DNA of 64,000 nt from Kluyvera cryocrescens NBRC 102467 (GCF_001571285.1 NZ_BCTM01000011.1:62001-126000), one strand, 5' to 3'. Counted from the stretch's first letter, positions 29,787-40,305 are shown. Made by a program: numbers and translations. The notes: a model not told the origin generated them from the letters alone.

Positions 29787-30190
29787 AAAAGCTTTTCTTA
29801 AAAAGAGGTAAGGCTCTTTCGTCATCAGCAGAATAGTGGTAAGCGCGAAGGAATGCACCTGCTTTATGAAGGGATGAAGAGAGGTTGGATAAAAAGCCAA
29901 CAGCTGTCACGCAGGTGTGCAAATGTTTCATTGAATCAAATGTGGTTATTTATGCGATTTAGATGCATTTAAATTCGAAAATTGCGGAATTGAAACGCTT
30001 CAGTTTGCTTATCTTTGTTTTTATTTGGTTAATTGTACTTCTTTATAGGTAAAGTTGTTTTTTGTGCAAGGTTACAATTCTGAAACATCATTTCTGTAAT
30101 GTTGTTAAAAAGTGCCGGGTTTACTGATTTCAATCAAAACCTGTATGGACAGAAGGTGAATACTTTGTTACTTTAGCGTCAAGAACATGA

Positions 30191-30207
30191 AATTGGTAAG
30201 ACCAATT
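30191..30207. promoter_or_regulatory. PdhR operator
   Basis: AATTGGTAAGACCAATT is a perfect inverted repeat (ATTGGT, AAG, ACCAAT) and identical in form to the known PdhR box of the E. coli pdh operon. It lies 33 bases before pdhR and just downstream of a possible TTGTTA -35 element at 30165-30170. This indicates pyruvate-relieved autorepression of pdhR-aceEF-lpd. Confidence 0.92.
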
Positions 30208-30239
30208 GACTCCGGGCAAATGGCTTAAGACAGGAAATC

Positions 30240-31004
30240 ATGGCCTACAGCAAAATTCGCCAACCAAAACTCTCCGATGTGATTGAGCAGCAGTTGGAGT
30301 TTTTAATTCTTGAGGGGACTTTACGCCCCGGGGAAAAACTCCCACCGGAACGCGAACTGGCAAAACAGTTCGACGTCTCCCGCCCCTCCTTACGCGAGGC
30401 TATCCAACGTCTCGAAGCGAAGGGTTTACTGCTGCGTCGTCAGGGTGGTGGCACTTTTGTTCAGAGCAGCCTATGGCAGAGTTTTAGCGACCCATTGGTA
30501 GAACTGCTCTCCGACCATCCTGAATCCCAGTTTGACCTGCTTGAGACGCGCCATGCGCTGGAAGGTATTGCGGCCTATTACGCTGCACTGCGTAGCACGG
30601 ATGAAGACAAGATCCGTATTCGTGAACTCCACCATGCCATCGAGCTTGCTCAACAGTCCGGCGACCTTGACGGTGAATCTGATGCGGTACTCCAGTATCA
30701 AATTGCTGTCACCGAAGCGGCACACAATGTCGTGTTGCTCCATTTGCTCAGATGTATGGAGCCAATGCTGGCGCAAAATGTTCGGCAAAACTTTGAATTG
30801 TTATACGCGCGTAGGGAGATGCTGCCGTTAGTCAGCAGCCACCGAACCCGTATTTTTGAAGCGATTATCGCGGGTAAACCGGAAGAGGCACGCGAAGCGT
30901 CCCACCGTCACCTGGCGTTTATCGAAGAGATTCTCCTGGACCGTAGTCGTGAGGAAAGCCGTCGTGAACGCGCCTTACGCCGCCTGGAGCAACGCAAGAA
31001 TTAG
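30240..31004 (+). CDS. pdhR: Pyruvate dehydrogenase operon repressor PdhR (GntR family)
   Basis: PdhR represses the pdh operon and respiratory genes, and pyruvate releases it. It is 254 aa, the E. coli length. The GntR winged-helix domain occupies about residues 9-75, with the signature [42 protein letters not shown] (partly: [15 protein letters not shown]). The FCD-type all-helical effector domain follows from about residue 95 ([16 protein letters not shown]). Its own operator is immediately upstream. A 161-base gap separates it from aceE. Confidence 0.97.
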   Translation: MAYSKIRQPKLSDVIEQQLEFLILEGTLRPGEKLPPERELAKQFDVSRPSLREAIQRLEAKGLLLRRQGGGTFVQSSLWQSFSDPLVELLSDHPESQFDLLETRHALEGIAAYYAALRSTDEDKIRIRELHHAIELAQQSGDLDGESDAVLQYQIAVTEAAHNVVLLHLLRCMEPMLAQNVRQNFELLYARREMLPLVSSHRTRIFEAIIAGKPEEAREASHRHLAFIEEILLDRSREESRRERALRRLEQRKN

Positions 31005-31165
31005 TGATTTTTCTGGCAGAAATTTAACCAGAAGATGTTGTAAATCAAGCGCTATTTAACGCGCGGCAACTAAACGCAGAACCTGTCTTATTGCGTTCTT
31101 ACGCAAGAGCGCAATGGGACAGGTTCCAGATAACTCAACGTATTAGATAGATAAGGAATACCCCC

Positions 31166-33829
31166 ATGTCAGAACGTTTACAAAATGACGTGGATCCGAT
31201 CGAAACTCGCGACTGGCTACAGGCGATCGAATCGGTCATCCGTGAAGAAGGTGTTGAGCGCGCTCAGTATCTGGTCGACCAACTGCTCTCTGAAGCCCGC
31301 AAAGGCGGCGTTCAGGTAGCTGCTGGTGCAGGGGCGAGCGGTTACGTCAACACTATTGCCGTTGAAGATGAACCGGAATACCCGGGCAATCTGGAGCTGG
31401 AACGCCGCATTCGTTCTGCTATCCGCTGGAACGCCATCATGACCGTGCTGCGTGCGTCTAAAAAAGACCTCGAGCTGGGTGGCCACATGGCTTCCTTCCA
31501 GTCTTCAGCCACTTTCTATGAAGTGTGCTTCAACCACTTCTTCCGCGCCCGCAACGAGCAGGATGGCGGCGACCTGGTGTACTTCCAGGGCCACATCTCC
31601 CCGGGCGTATACGCACGTGCGTTCCTTGAAGGCCGTCTGACCGAAGAGCAGATGAACAACTTCCGTCAGGAAGTTCACGGTAAAGGTCTGTCTTCTTATC
31701 CGCACCCGAAACTGATGCCAACCTTCTGGCAGTTCCCAACCGTTTCTATGGGTCTGGGTCCAATCGGTGCGATCTACCAGGCTAAATTCCTGAAATATCT
31801 GGAACACCGTGGTCTGAAAGACACCTCCAAACAAACCGTTTATGCCTTCCTGGGCGACGGCGAGATGGATGAGCCAGAATCCAAAGGTGCGATCACCATC
31901 GCGACCCGTGAAAAACTGGACAACCTGGTCTTCGTCATCAACTGTAACCTGCAGCGTCTGGACGGCCCGGTCACCGGTAACGGCAAGATCATTAACGAAC
32001 TGGAAGGCATCTTTGCAGGCGCTGGCTGGAACGTTATCAAGGTTATCTGGGGCGGTCGTTGGGATGAGCTGCTGCGTAAAGACACCAGCGGTAAACTGAT
32101 CCAACTGATGAACGAAACCGTTGATGGCGACTACCAGACCTTCAAATCCAAAGATGGCGCTTACGTTCGTGAGCACTTCTTCGGTAAATACCCAGAAACT
32201 GCTGCGCTGGTTGCTGACTGGAGCGACGAGCAGATCTGGGCACTGAACCGTGGTGGTCACGATCCGAAGAAAGTCTTCGCTGCACTGAAAAAAGCGCAGG
32301 AAACCACCGGTAAAGCGACCGTAATCCTTGCTCATACCATCAAAGGTTATGGCATGGGTGACACCGCTGAAGGTAAAAACATCGCTCACCAGGTTAAGAA
32401 AATGAACATGGACGGCGTTCGCTACGTCCGCGATCGTTTCAATGTGCCTGTTGCCGATGCTGATATCGAAAAACTGCCATACGTGACCTTCCCGGAAGGT
32501 TCCGAAGAGCACACCTATCTGCACGCCCAGCGTGAAAAACTGCACGGTTATCTGCCAAGCCGTCAGCCTAACTTCGATGAGAAGCTGGAGCTGCCAACGC
32601 TGGAAGATTTCGGTCCGCTGCTGGAAGAGCAGAACAAAGAAATTTCTACCACCATTGCGTTCGTTCGTGCTCTGAACGTGATGCTGAAGAACAAGTCCAT
32701 CAAAGACCGTCTGGTGCCAATCATCGCCGATGAAGCGCGTACCTTTGGTATGGAAGGCCTGTTCCGTCAGATCGGTATTTACAGCCCTAACGGCCAGCAG
32801 TACACCCCGCAGGACCGTGAGCAGGTTGCTTACTACAAAGAAGACGAAAAAGGTCAGATCCTGCAGGAAGGTATCAACGAACTGGGTGCCGGCGCATCCT
32901 GGCTGGCTGCTGCGACCTCTTACAGCACCAACAACCTGCCGATGATCCCGTTCTACATCTACTACTCCATGTTCGGGTTCCAGCGTATCGGTGACCTGTG
33001 CTGGCAGGCAGGCGACCAGCAGGCTCGCGGCTTCCTGGTAGGGGGTACTTCCGGTCGTACTACGCTGAACGGTGAAGGTCTGCAGCACGAAGATGGTCAC
33101 AGCCACATTCAGTCTCTGACTATCCCGAACTGTATCTCTTACGATCCATCTTACGCGTACGAAGTTGCGGTCATCATGCATGATGGTCTGGAGCGTATGT
33201 ACGGTGAGAAACAAGAGAACGTTTACTACTACATCACCACGCTGAACGAAAACTACCACATGCCGGCGATGCCAGCAGGTGCCGAGGAAGGTATCCGTAA
33301 AGGTATCTACAAACTCGAAACCGTTGCAGGTAGCAAAGGTAAAGTTCAGCTGCTGGGCTCCGGCTCTATCCTGCGTCACGTCCGTGAAGCAGCGCAGATC
33401 CTGGCGAACGACTACGGCGTAGGTTCTGACGTTTACTCCGTCACCTCCTTCACCGAGCTGGCACGTGATGGTCAGGACTGTGAACGTTGGAACATGCTGC
33501 ACCCACTGGAAACCCCACGCGTTCCTTACATCGCTCAGGTGATGAACGACGCGCCGGCAGTGGCATCCACCGACTATATGAAACTGTTTGCTGAGCAGGT
33601 TCGTACTTATGTACCGGCTGATGATTACCGCGTACTGGGTACCGACGGCTTTGGCCGCTCTGACAGCCGTGAAAACCTGCGTCACCACTTCGAAGTTGAT
33701 GCTTCCTATGTGGTAGTAGCGGCACTGGGCGAACTGGCTAAACGTGGCGAAATCGATAAGAAAGTGGTTGCGGAAGCCATCACTAAATTCAACATCGATG
33801 CAGAAAAAGTTAACCCGCGTCTGGCGTAA
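31166..33829 (+). CDS. aceE: Pyruvate dehydrogenase E1 component AceE
   Basis: AceE is the thiamine diphosphate-dependent E1 of the pyruvate dehydrogenase complex; it decarboxylates pyruvate and acetylates the lipoyl domains of AceF. It is 887 aa, the homodimeric gamma-proteobacterial type. The thiamine diphosphate motif begins [12 protein letters not shown] near residues 230-241. The pyrimidine domain contains [18 protein letters not shown] near 521-538, including the catalytic Glu region. It is cytoplasmic, the first structural gene of the pdh operon, and 14 bases before aceF. Confidence 0.98.
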   Translation: MSERLQNDVDPIETRDWLQAIESVIREEGVERAQYLVDQLLSEARKGGVQVAAGAGASGYVNTIAVEDEPEYPGNLELERRIRSAIRWNAIMTVLRASKKDLELGGHMASFQSSATFYEVCFNHFFRARNEQDGGDLVYFQGHISPGVYARAFLEGRLTEEQMNNFRQEVHGKGLSSYPHPKLMPTFWQFPTVSMGLGPIGAIYQAKFLKYLEHRGLKDTSKQTVYAFLGDGEMDEPESKGAITIATREKLDNLVFVINCNLQRLDGPVTGNGKIINELEGIFAGAGWNVIKVIWGGRWDELLRKDTSGKLIQLMNETVDGDYQTFKSKDGAYVREHFFGKYPETAALVADWSDEQIWALNRGGHDPKKVFAALKKAQETTGKATVILAHTIKGYGMGDTAEGKNIAHQVKKMNMDGVRYVRDRFNVPVADADIEKLPYVTFPEGSEEHTYLHAQREKLHGYLPSRQPNFDEKLELPTLEDFGPLLEEQNKEISTTIAFVRALNVMLKNKSIKDRLVPIIADEARTFGMEGLFRQIGIYSPNGQQYTPQDREQVAYYKEDEKGQILQEGINELGAGASWLAAATSYSTNNLPMIPFYIYYSMFGFQRIGDLCWQAGDQQARGFLVGGTSGRTTLNGEGLQHEDGHSHIQSLTIPNCISYDPSYAYEVAVIMHDGLERMYGEKQENVYYYITTLNENYHMPAMPAGAEEGIRKGIYKLETVAGSKGKVQLLGSGSILRHVREAAQILANDYGVGSDVYSVTSFTELARDGQDCERWNMLHPLETPRVPYIAQVMNDAPAVASTDYMKLFAEQVRTYVPADDYRVLGTDGFGRSDSRENLRHHFEVDASYVVVAALGELAKRGEIDKKVVAEAITKFNIDAEKVNPRLA

Positions 33830-33843
33830 GAGGTAAAAGAAAC

Positions 33844-35733
33844 ATGGCTATCGAAATCAATGTACCGGACATCGGGGCTGATGAAGTTGAAATCACCGAG
33901 ATCCTGGTCAAAGTAGGCGACAAAGTTGAAGCTGAACAGTCGCTGATCACCGTAGAAGGCGATAAAGCCTCTATGGAAGTTCCGTCTCCTCAGGCTGGCG
34001 TGGTTAAAGAGATCAAAGTCTCTGTCGGCGACAAAACTGAGACCGGTAAACTGATCATGATTTTCGATTCCGCCGACGGTGCAGCAGCTGCTGCACCTGC
34101 CAAGGCAGAAGAGAAGAAAGAAGCGGCTCCGGCAGCAGCACCTGCTGCGGCAGCGGCAAAAGACGTACACGTACCTGATATCGGCGGCGATGAAGTTGAA
34201 GTCACTGAAATCATGGTTAAAGTGGGCGACACCGTTGCGGCTGAACAGTCTCTGATCACCGTAGAAGGCGACAAAGCTTCGATGGAAGTTCCTGCGCCAT
34301 TCGCCGGTACTGTTAAAGAGATCAAAATCAACACCGGTGACAAAGTGTCAACGGGTTCCCTGATTATGGTCTTCGAAGTTGCGGGCGCAGCGCCTGCTGC
34401 GGCACCAGCTCAGGCTGCGGCTCCAGCTGCGGCGGCTGCACCAGCCGCTTCCGGTTCTAAAGAAGTGAACGTTCCGGACATCGGTGGTGACGAAGTTGAA
34501 GTGACCGAAGTGATGGTGAAAGTGGGCGATAAAATTGCCGCTGAACAGTCACTGATCACCGTGGAAGGTGATAAAGCGTCTATGGAAGTTCCGGCACCGT
34601 TCGCGGGCACCGTGAAAGAGATCAAAATCAGCACCGGCGATAAAGTGAAAACCGGTTCCCTGATCATGGTCTTCGAAGTGGAAGGCGCTGCACCAGCAGC
34701 CGCTCCGGCACAAGCAGCAGCGCCGGCTCCGGCCGCAGCACCTGCGCCAGCCGCGACACCTGCTCCGGCAGCCGCAGCAGCCGGTAAATCCGACTTCGCT
34801 GAAAACGACGCTTATGTTCACGCAACGCCGCTGATTCGTCGCCTGGCGCGCGAATTCGGTGTTAACCTGGCAAAAGTGAAGGGCACTGGCCGTAAAGGTC
34901 GTATCCTGCGCGAAGACGTTCAGTCTTACGTGAAAGACGCTATCAAACGCGCTGAATCTGCTCCAGCAGCAGCGGCGGGTGGCGGCATTCCAGGCATGCT
35001 GCCTTGGCCGAAAGTGGACTTCAGCAAGTTTGGTGAAATCGAAGAAGTGGAACTGGGTCGTATCCAGAAAATCTCTGGTGCTAACCTGAGCCGTAACTGG
35101 GTGATGATCCCGCACGTAACTCACTTCGACAAAACCGATATCACCGATCTGGAAGCGTTCCGTAAACAGCAGAACGCCGAAGCTGAGAAACGCAAACTGG
35201 ACGTGAAATTCACCCCAGTGGTCTTCATCATGAAAGCGGTTGCCGCGGCTCTCGAGCAGATGCCTCGCTTCAACAGCTCTCTGTCCGAAGACGGTCAGAA
35301 ACTGACGCTGAAGAAATACATCAACATCGGTGTTGCGGTTGATACGCCAAATGGTCTGGTTGTTCCGGTCTTCAAAGATGTGAACAAGAAGAGCATTACC
35401 GAGCTGTCCCGTGAACTGACTGTGATCTCTAAGAAAGCGCGTGACGGTAAGCTGACCGCTGGCGAAATGCAGGGCGGTTGCTTCACTATCTCCAGCATCG
35501 GCGGCCTGGGTACGACCCACTTCGCGCCGATTGTTAACGCGCCGGAAGTGGCGATCCTCGGTGTCTCCAAGTCTGCTATGGAGCCAGTGTGGAACGGTAA
35601 AGAGTTTATGCCGCGTCTGATGATGCCAATTTCTCTTTCCTTCGACCACCGTGTGATTGACGGTGCGGATGGTGCACGCTTTATCACCATCATTAACAAC
35701 ACGCTGTCCGACATTCGCCGCCTGGTGATGTAA
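33844..35733 (+). CDS. aceF: Dihydrolipoamide acetyltransferase AceF (E2)
   Basis: AceF forms the core of the pyruvate dehydrogenase complex and passes acetyl groups to CoA. It is 629 aa. Three lipoyl domains are visible, each with the lipoylated lysine in [11 protein letters not shown] (near residues 41, 144 and 245), joined by Ala-Pro-rich flexible linkers. A peripheral subunit-binding domain follows near residues 325-360 ([23 protein letters not shown]). The catalytic domain ends with [15 protein letters not shown], holding the active-site His. The nucleotide repeats in the first kilobase encode these domains. A terminator follows. Confidence 0.98.
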   Translation: MAIEINVPDIGADEVEITEILVKVGDKVEAEQSLITVEGDKASMEVPSPQAGVVKEIKVSVGDKTETGKLIMIFDSADGAAAAAPAKAEEKKEAAPAAAPAAAAAKDVHVPDIGGDEVEVTEIMVKVGDTVAAEQSLITVEGDKASMEVPAPFAGTVKEIKINTGDKVSTGSLIMVFEVAGAAPAAAPAQAAAPAAAAAPAASGSKEVNVPDIGGDEVEVTEVMVKVGDKIAAEQSLITVEGDKASMEVPAPFAGTVKEIKISTGDKVKTGSLIMVFEVEGAAPAAAPAQAAAPAPAAAPAPAATPAPAAAAAGKSDFAENDAYVHATPLIRRLAREFGVNLAKVKGTGRKGRILREDVQSYVKDAIKRAESAPAAAAGGGIPGMLPWPKVDFSKFGEIEEVELGRIQKISGANLSRNWVMIPHVTHFDKTDITDLEAFRKQQNAEAEKRKLDVKFTPVVFIMKAVAAALEQMPRFNSSLSEDGQKLTLKKYINIGVAVDTPNGLVVPVFKDVNKKSITELSRELTVISKKARDGKLTAGEMQGGCFTISSIGGLGTTHFAPIVNAPEVAILGVSKSAMEPVWNGKEFMPRLMMPISLSFDHRVIDGADGARFITIINNTLSDIRRLVM

Positions 35734-35734
35734 T

Positions 35735-35763
35735 AAAAAGCCGGCCTGACGGCCGGCTTTTTT
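35735..35763 (+). terminator. Terminator after aceF
   Basis: A 12-bp stem (AAAAAGCCGGCC with GGCCGGCTTTTT), TGAC loop and terminal T run starts 2 bases after the aceF stop. It separates pdhR-aceEF from the lpd promoter, so lpd is made both by read-through and from its own promoter. Confidence 0.88.
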
Positions 35764-35832
35764 CTGGTAACCTTGGGCTTGTTTCGGGGTTACCAGCAAC
35801 AAAGGACAAAATCGTTTGCCGTTTGTTGTTTA

Positions 35833-35850
35833 AAAATTGTTAACAATTTT
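35833..35850. promoter_or_regulatory. lpd upstream palindrome, possible ArcA region
   Basis: AAAATTGTTAACAATTTT is a perfect 18-bp palindrome 90 bases before lpd, next to another GTTTAA repeat spaced like an ArcA direct repeat. The same sequence stands upstream of E. coli lpd, whose own promoter is ArcA-repressed. The leader between here and lpd is much shorter than I recall for E. coli. Confidence 0.5.
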
Positions 35851-35939
35851 GTAAAATACACGCGGATAGAACGTCCCGGTGGACATGGGCGTAAAAACAT
35901 AAGCGTCAGACCCGCCGGATATAAATGATAGAGGTCATG

Positions 35940-37364
35940 ATGAGCACTGAAATTAAAACTCAGGTCGTGGTACTTGGGGCGGGCCCGGCAGGCTACTCTG
36001 CTGCCTTCCGTTGCGCGGATTTAGGTCTGGAGACCGTAATCGTAGAACGTTACAGCACCCTGGGCGGTGTTTGTCTGAACGTTGGCTGTATCCCTTCTAA
36101 AGCGCTGCTGCACGTAGCAAAAGTTATCGAAGAAGCCAAAGCGCTGGCTGAGCACGGTATCGTCTTCGGCGAACCGAAAACCGATATCGACAAAATTCGT
36201 ACCTGGAAAGAGAAAGTTATCACTCAACTGACCGGCGGTCTGGCTGGTATGGCGAAAGGCCGTAAAGTGAAAGTGGTAAACGGTCTGGGTAAATTCACCG
36301 GAGCAAACACTCTGGAAGTGGAAGGTGAAAACGGCAAAACCGTGATCAACTTCGACAACGCCATCATCGCAGCGGGCTCTCGTCCGATTGAGCTGCCATT
36401 TATTCCGCACGAAGATCCACGCGTATGGGACTCCACCGACGCACTGGAACTGAAAGAAGTGCCTAAGCGCCTGCTGGTTATGGGCGGTGGTATCATCGGT
36501 CTGGAAATGGGTACCGTGTACCACGCGCTGGGTTCAGAGATTGACGTGGTTGAAATGTTCGACCAGGTTATCCCGGCTGCTGACAAAGACATCGTTAAGG
36601 TCTTCACCAAGCGTATCAGCAAGAAGTTCAACCTGATGCTGGAAACCAAAGTGACCGCCGTTGAAGCGAAAGAAGACGGTATCTACGTTTCCATGGAAGG
36701 CAAAAAAGCGCCGTCCGAAGCACAGCGTTATGATGCGGTTCTGGTAGCAATCGGTCGTGTACCGAACGGTAAAAACCTCGACGCGGGCAAAGCTGGCGTA
36801 GAAGTTGACGACCGTGGCTTCATCCACGTCGACAAACAGCTGCGTACCAACGTACCGCACATCTTTGCTATCGGCGATATCGTCGGTCAGCCAATGCTGG
36901 CGCACAAAGGTGTTCACGAAGGTCACGTTGCCGCTGAAGTTATCGCCGGTAAGAAACATTACTTCGATCCGAAAGTGATCCCATCGATTGCTTACACCGA
37001 GCCAGAAGTTGCCTGGGTGGGTCTGACCGAGAAAGAAGCGAAAGAGAAAGGCATCAGCTACGAAACCGCCACCTTCCCGTGGGCTGCTTCTGGCCGTGCT
37101 ATCGCTTCTGATTGCGCAGACGGTATGACCAAACTGATCTTCGACAAAGAATCTCACCGTGTTATCGGTGGTGCGATTGTCGGGACCAACGGCGGCGAGC
37201 TGCTGGGTGAAATCGGTCTGGCTATCGAGATGGGCTGTGATGCAGAAGACATCGCGCTGACCATCCATGCTCACCCGACTCTGCACGAGTCTGTGGGTCT
37301 GGCGGCTGAAGTGTTCGAAGGTAGCATCACCGACCTGCCGAACCCGAAAGCCAAGAAGAAGTAA
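35940..37364 (+). CDS. lpd: Dihydrolipoamide dehydrogenase Lpd (E3)
   Basis: Lpd reoxidises dihydrolipoamide with FAD and NAD+ in the pyruvate, 2-oxoglutarate and glycine cleavage complexes. The ATG at 35940 gives MSTEIKTQVVVLG and 474 aa, equal to E. coli; two ATGs just upstream (35925, 35937) are in frame but add unmatched residues. The FAD fingerprint GAGPAGYSAAF is at about 13-23, the redox-active pair Cys45/Cys50 in GGVCLNVGCIPSK, the NAD fingerprint MGGGIIGLEMG near 181-191 and the catalytic His-Glu in HAHPTLHES near 443-451. Confidence 0.98.
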   Translation: MSTEIKTQVVVLGAGPAGYSAAFRCADLGLETVIVERYSTLGGVCLNVGCIPSKALLHVAKVIEEAKALAEHGIVFGEPKTDIDKIRTWKEKVITQLTGGLAGMAKGRKVKVVNGLGKFTGANTLEVEGENGKTVINFDNAIIAAGSRPIELPFIPHEDPRVWDSTDALELKEVPKRLLVMGGGIIGLEMGTVYHALGSEIDVVEMFDQVIPAADKDIVKVFTKRISKKFNLMLETKVTAVEAKEDGIYVSMEGKKAPSEAQRYDAVLVAIGRVPNGKNLDAGKAGVEVDDRGFIHVDKQLRTNVPHIFAIGDIVGQPMLAHKGVHEGHVAAEVIAGKKHYFDPKVIPSIAYTEPEVAWVGLTEKEAKEKGISYETATFPWAASGRAIASDCADGMTKLIFDKESHRVIGGAIVGTNGGELLGEIGLAIEMGCDAEDIALTIHAHPTLHESVGLAAEVFEGSITDLPNPKAKKK

Positions 37365-37376
37365 TTCTTCTGAAGT

Positions 37377-37406
37377 AAAAAAAGCGGCCAACTGGCCGCT
37401 TTTTTT
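37377..37406 (+). terminator. Terminator after lpd
   Basis: AAGCGGCC and GGCCGCTT form an 8-bp stem around AACT, flanked by A and T runs, 13 bases after the lpd stop. Confidence 0.88.
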
Positions 37407-37544
37407 ATGCCTGAAAAACCGTAGCGAGGCGGTAACTGATTTATTTAAAAACGTTTCTTCAAAAATATCTGCACACATCTGGTTATGAATTCGACAATCA
37501 TCACGCACTAAACTGATAGCGTACAAACGATATCGAGGTGCATC

Positions 37545-37802
37545 ATGAAAACGTTTCTGACTACCGCGCTACTTGCTGTTACGTTGATATCTGGCGCTGC
37601 TATGGCCAGCGACCCGCTGATCCCATGGGCCGATAATAGCGGTGGCACGGAATCCACGCACATCGCTTCAATGGGGCAGAACCTGAATGCGCAGCATCAG
37701 GCGGTGAGTAAAACGCAAGAAGGGGTGTGGGCGGCAAATTCGGGCAGCATTAAAGCCGATGAGCAGGCGCTGACCATCGCCAGGCCAGCCGCCGGGCAGT
37801 AG
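37545..37802 (+). CDS. Small secreted protein of unknown function
   Basis: I do not recognise this 85-aa protein. It has a clear Sec signal peptide (about residues 1-21, MKTFLTTALLAVTLISGAAM then A) with cleavage before SDPLIPWADN. The mature part is about 64 residues, hydrophilic, and has no cysteine or further hydrophobic segment, so it is probably soluble in the periplasm. An ATCGAGGTG ribosome site precedes the ATG. It is monocistronic between the lpd terminator and a bidirectional terminator, facing the DUF2950 gene. E. coli has no counterpart that I know of at this position. Confidence 0.75.
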   Translation: MKTFLTTALLAVTLISGAAMASDPLIPWADNSGGTESTHIASMGQNLNAQHQAVSKTQEGVWAANSGSIKADEQALTIARPAAGQ

Positions 37803-37817
37803 GTTCAGCGTCGAATG

Positions 37818-37848
37818 ACAAGACCTGGCTTGCGCCAGGTCTTGTTGT
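37818..37848. terminator. Bidirectional terminator
   Basis: An 11-bp perfect stem (ACAAGACCTGG with CCAGGTCTTGT) and 6-base loop followed by TGTTT lies between the convergent small secreted gene and the DUF2950 gene. Confidence 0.75.
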
Positions 37849-38643
37849 TTACTGTGCTATCTCTTCCCAGGGTTTATCCACTGTGAAGGCTTTCACCTCC
37901 GCAGCTTTCGACGCGGAGAGCTCACCGAGGTTAGCCTGATAAACCGTATCGTTCCGATCGATCATAAAACTCATGATTCCGGTTACCGCATACTTGACCG
38001 GCCAGGCGATAAGAGCAAATCCCTGCTGCTTCTGATCCGCAATGATGCGGAAGCGGTAGCCGTGATAGCCGCTTTCTGGTGTGTTTGGGCTATAGGCTGG
38101 CCCCAACGGGCTGGGCTGCTCGCCGGGTGCAGTGGGCCAATAGAGTCCATCCTGTTGGCCTTCACTGCTCAGTAATTTTCCGGCATAACGCTGGAAACGT
38201 TGATAGTAATCATTCTGCGCATCCACATAAGCATGCATGGCCTGAATTGCCGACAGTTCATTGCGGCCAATTTCGCGGGTCTGGATTTCGTCCTGGGCCT
38301 GGGCCATATCGAAATGCCAGCCTTGGGCCGTTTTCACCATAGGGATTGGTAGCTGCCAGCCGCTGCTCCCGACGTTCAGATGCGCGGTATCGCCTTGTTG
38401 ATCAATTTGGTGTCCCACCTTCCAGTCGCGCAGGAAGCGGGCAACGGCCTCCGGCTCGGCTTCTTGTTGCGGCAGGTACTGACGCCAGTTCTCTCCCAGT
38501 ACGGCATTAAGCGCCCCGTCATCATGGTTTTGTAGCGCGTCGGCAAAAGCGCTGGCGGCCTTTTCCGGCGTTGCATAATTTTGTTGGGCAAAGACCGGCA
38601 AGGCAAACAGCGCAAGCAGGCCTGCGATCATGACTCTTTTCAT
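37849..38643 (-). CDS. DUF2950 family periplasmic protein
   Basis: The protein is 264 aa with a Sec signal peptide (about residues 1-19, ending LPVFA) and the DUF2950 pattern: QNYATPEKAASAFADAL at the mature N-terminus, GYHGYRFRII near residue 193 and FALIAWPVKYAVTGIMSFMI near 210-229. The function of the family is unknown. The gene is nine bases downstream of the DUF3300 gene yacH on the same strand, so the two are co-transcribed. This pairing suggests that they act together in the envelope. Confidence 0.85.
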   Translation of the reverse strand: MKRVMIAGLLALFALPVFAQQNYATPEKAASAFADALQNHDDGALNAVLGENWRQYLPQQEAEPEAVARFLRDWKVGHQIDQQGDTAHLNVGSSGWQLPIPMVKTAQGWHFDMAQAQDEIQTREIGRNELSAIQAMHAYVDAQNDYYQRFQRYAGKLLSSEGQQDGLYWPTAPGEQPSPLGPAYSPNTPESGYHGYRFRIIADQKQQGFALIAWPVKYAVTGIMSFMIDRNDTVYQANLGELSASKAAEVKAFTVDKPWEEIAQ

Positions 38644-38652
38644 GACTTCTCC

Positions 38653-40305
38653 TTAGCGATGACGTATTTCGCGATGTTGAGAGGTACGTTCCCGCACGGC
38701 GGATTTCTGCGCATCACTGATGCCTGACGCGCTGCGGCTTTGTTGTCCCCGCTGATTCTGCGCTTGCCAGGATGGCGAGCGACTGTCGTTGCCGCTTAAG
38801 GCATTAGCCCGGAGATTTTGTACCTGTTGCTCGCGATGTTGATATTGTTCCAAGGTGGGCGAGGTTCGGTGTTGTTGAACCTGATCGCGGCGCTGTTGCT
38901 GCCCAGCGGTAGGGTTCTGCACGTGAGATTTTGCGTTGTCGCGGCGCTGTTGCTGCTGTGCCGTTGGATTCTGCCGTTTTTGTTTCGCCACTGCCGTCTG
39001 AGACCCATCGTAACCACGATAGTTGCTGCGTTGGGTGACCTGATGCAGCTGATTTGAGGCCGCCTGACGCTGGGCATCGCGCGACCCCGCCGCGGCAACG
39101 CCTCCAGTGGTCAGGTTTTTTGCTGCGCCATTGTGGGTGCTGTGCTGAAATTGGTTCAGTGCCGCCTGACGCTGGTTGTCCAGGGCTGCCGGCGTCCTCT
39201 GCGTGGCGCTTAAGCCACCCGGCACGTTGGTCTGGTGGAAGCGCTGTGCCACATTGTTATTCGGATACGGCAAGTTGTTGCGATACGCCGGGTTATGCTG
39301 CCAGTTGGTGTTATTCCCGTTCAGATGCTGCCCGGTGATGTGGTTGTAATTATTGACGTCAATATTGATGTTGTTATTGCCGCCGCCGTGCCAGCCGCCA
39401 TCGTGATAGTCATCATCGTGATGATGGTGATCGTCATCATCATCCCAGTCGATACTACTGAAGAGCGCGTAAGTGGTGGCGACTCCCAGGCTGAAACCTA
39501 AACCGTTCACAAAACTGTTGGTAAACTGCTCGCCCGGGGTTGGAGGCAAATAGACCGGAGGATATGCGCTGGAAGGCCAGGTGCCGTATGCCGTGTTCGG
39601 ATTGTAGGTTGGTACGTAGACCATATTGGGATCGGCCGATTCAATCTTTATCACCTGTGGCGCGGGCGTTGATGTGGTGGTGGTGGTGGTCTTGCCTGAT
39701 GACGTCGCCGCCGGTGCGGCCGCTTGAGCTGTCGTCGTTACCTTTTGCTGGGGTGTAGATTTCAGCGTTCCCGTTTGCTGGGCCACGGCGCGCAGTTTTT
39801 GCACCGAATTCATCACATCCTGCGGCTGCGCGAGGAAGGCGTTCCCCAGATCCTGTACCCACTGTGGATTTTCCCCCATCAATGAGAGCAGCGCCGGGAA
39901 AGCGACCAGCGATTTTACGCTTGGATCCCACGGTTGGTTGGCCACGGCCTGCACTGCGGCATCGCCTTGCTGCGTTGGATTATCCTGGGACCACTGTACG
40001 GCCTGCAGCACGTTACTCGGATAGGTTGCGGCCATCAGTACCTGTGACAATAAATTGTCAGGATAAAGCGCCACCGGGGCCGTTAGCTGGTCGATTTGCG
40101 CCGAAGTGAAGGTCGCCACCGCTGCTGGCGCGCTGGTGGCCGGCTCAACCACCGGCGCTGGAGCGGGTGCGGGCGCGGTAGGTTGTATGGCTGGCGCAGG
40201 AGGCGCATCGGCCGCACGGCTTTTGACATAGAGAGTACCGGAGGCCGCTAGCAGCCCTGCACTGCAGATCAGAGCAAGGATATGGGGCTTAAAAGGTAAC
40301 GTCAT
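38653..40305 (-). CDS. yacH: DUF3300 family envelope protein YacH
   Basis: The protein is 550 aa from the ATG at 40305, which has an AGGAGA ribosome site; the start MTLPFKPHILALICSAG resembles E. coli YacH. A hydrophobic N-terminal segment (about 8-25) is an uncleaved anchor or signal. A Pro-Ala-rich stretch covers about 34-63 and the DUF3300 domain about 65-265 (QLTAPVALYPDNLLSQVLMAATYP, partly ALYPDNLLSQVLMA). Residues 286-306 are almost all Asp and His. The remaining 240 residues are rich in Asn, Gln and Arg, with QNPTAQQQQRRD-type repeats, and probably disordered. Function is unknown. Confidence 0.88.
   Translation of the reverse strand: MTLPFKPHILALICSAGLLAASGTLYVKSRAADAPPAPAIQPTAPAPAPAPVVEPATSAPAAVATFTSAQIDQLTAPVALYPDNLLSQVLMAATYPSNVLQAVQWSQDNPTQQGDAAVQAVANQPWDPSVKSLVAFPALLSLMGENPQWVQDLGNAFLAQPQDVMNSVQKLRAVAQQTGTLKSTPQQKVTTTAQAAAPAATSSGKTTTTTTSTPAPQVIKIESADPNMVYVPTYNPNTAYGTWPSSAYPPVYLPPTPGEQFTNSFVNGLGFSLGVATTYALFSSIDWDDDDDHHHHDDDYHDGGWHGGGNNNINIDVNNYNHITGQHLNGNNTNWQHNPAYRNNLPYPNNNVAQRFHQTNVPGGLSATQRTPAALDNQRQAALNQFQHSTHNGAAKNLTTGGVAAAGSRDAQRQAASNQLHQVTQRSNYRGYDGSQTAVAKQKRQNPTAQQQQRRDNAKSHVQNPTAGQQQRRDQVQQHRTSPTLEQYQHREQQVQNLRANALSGNDSRSPSWQAQNQRGQQSRSASGISDAQKSAVRERTSQHREIRHR

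Noticed and set aside
31505-33688. A 727-codon open frame antisense to aceE
   Set aside because: It mirrors the strongly biased codon use of aceE, has no ribosome site or recognisable domain, and its residues are those expected from reading common codons backwards.
33844-34790. Direct DNA repeats of about 300 bases
   Set aside because: They are the three lipoyl domains of AceF with Ala-Pro linkers, a normal protein feature and not a mobile or CRISPR-type repeat.
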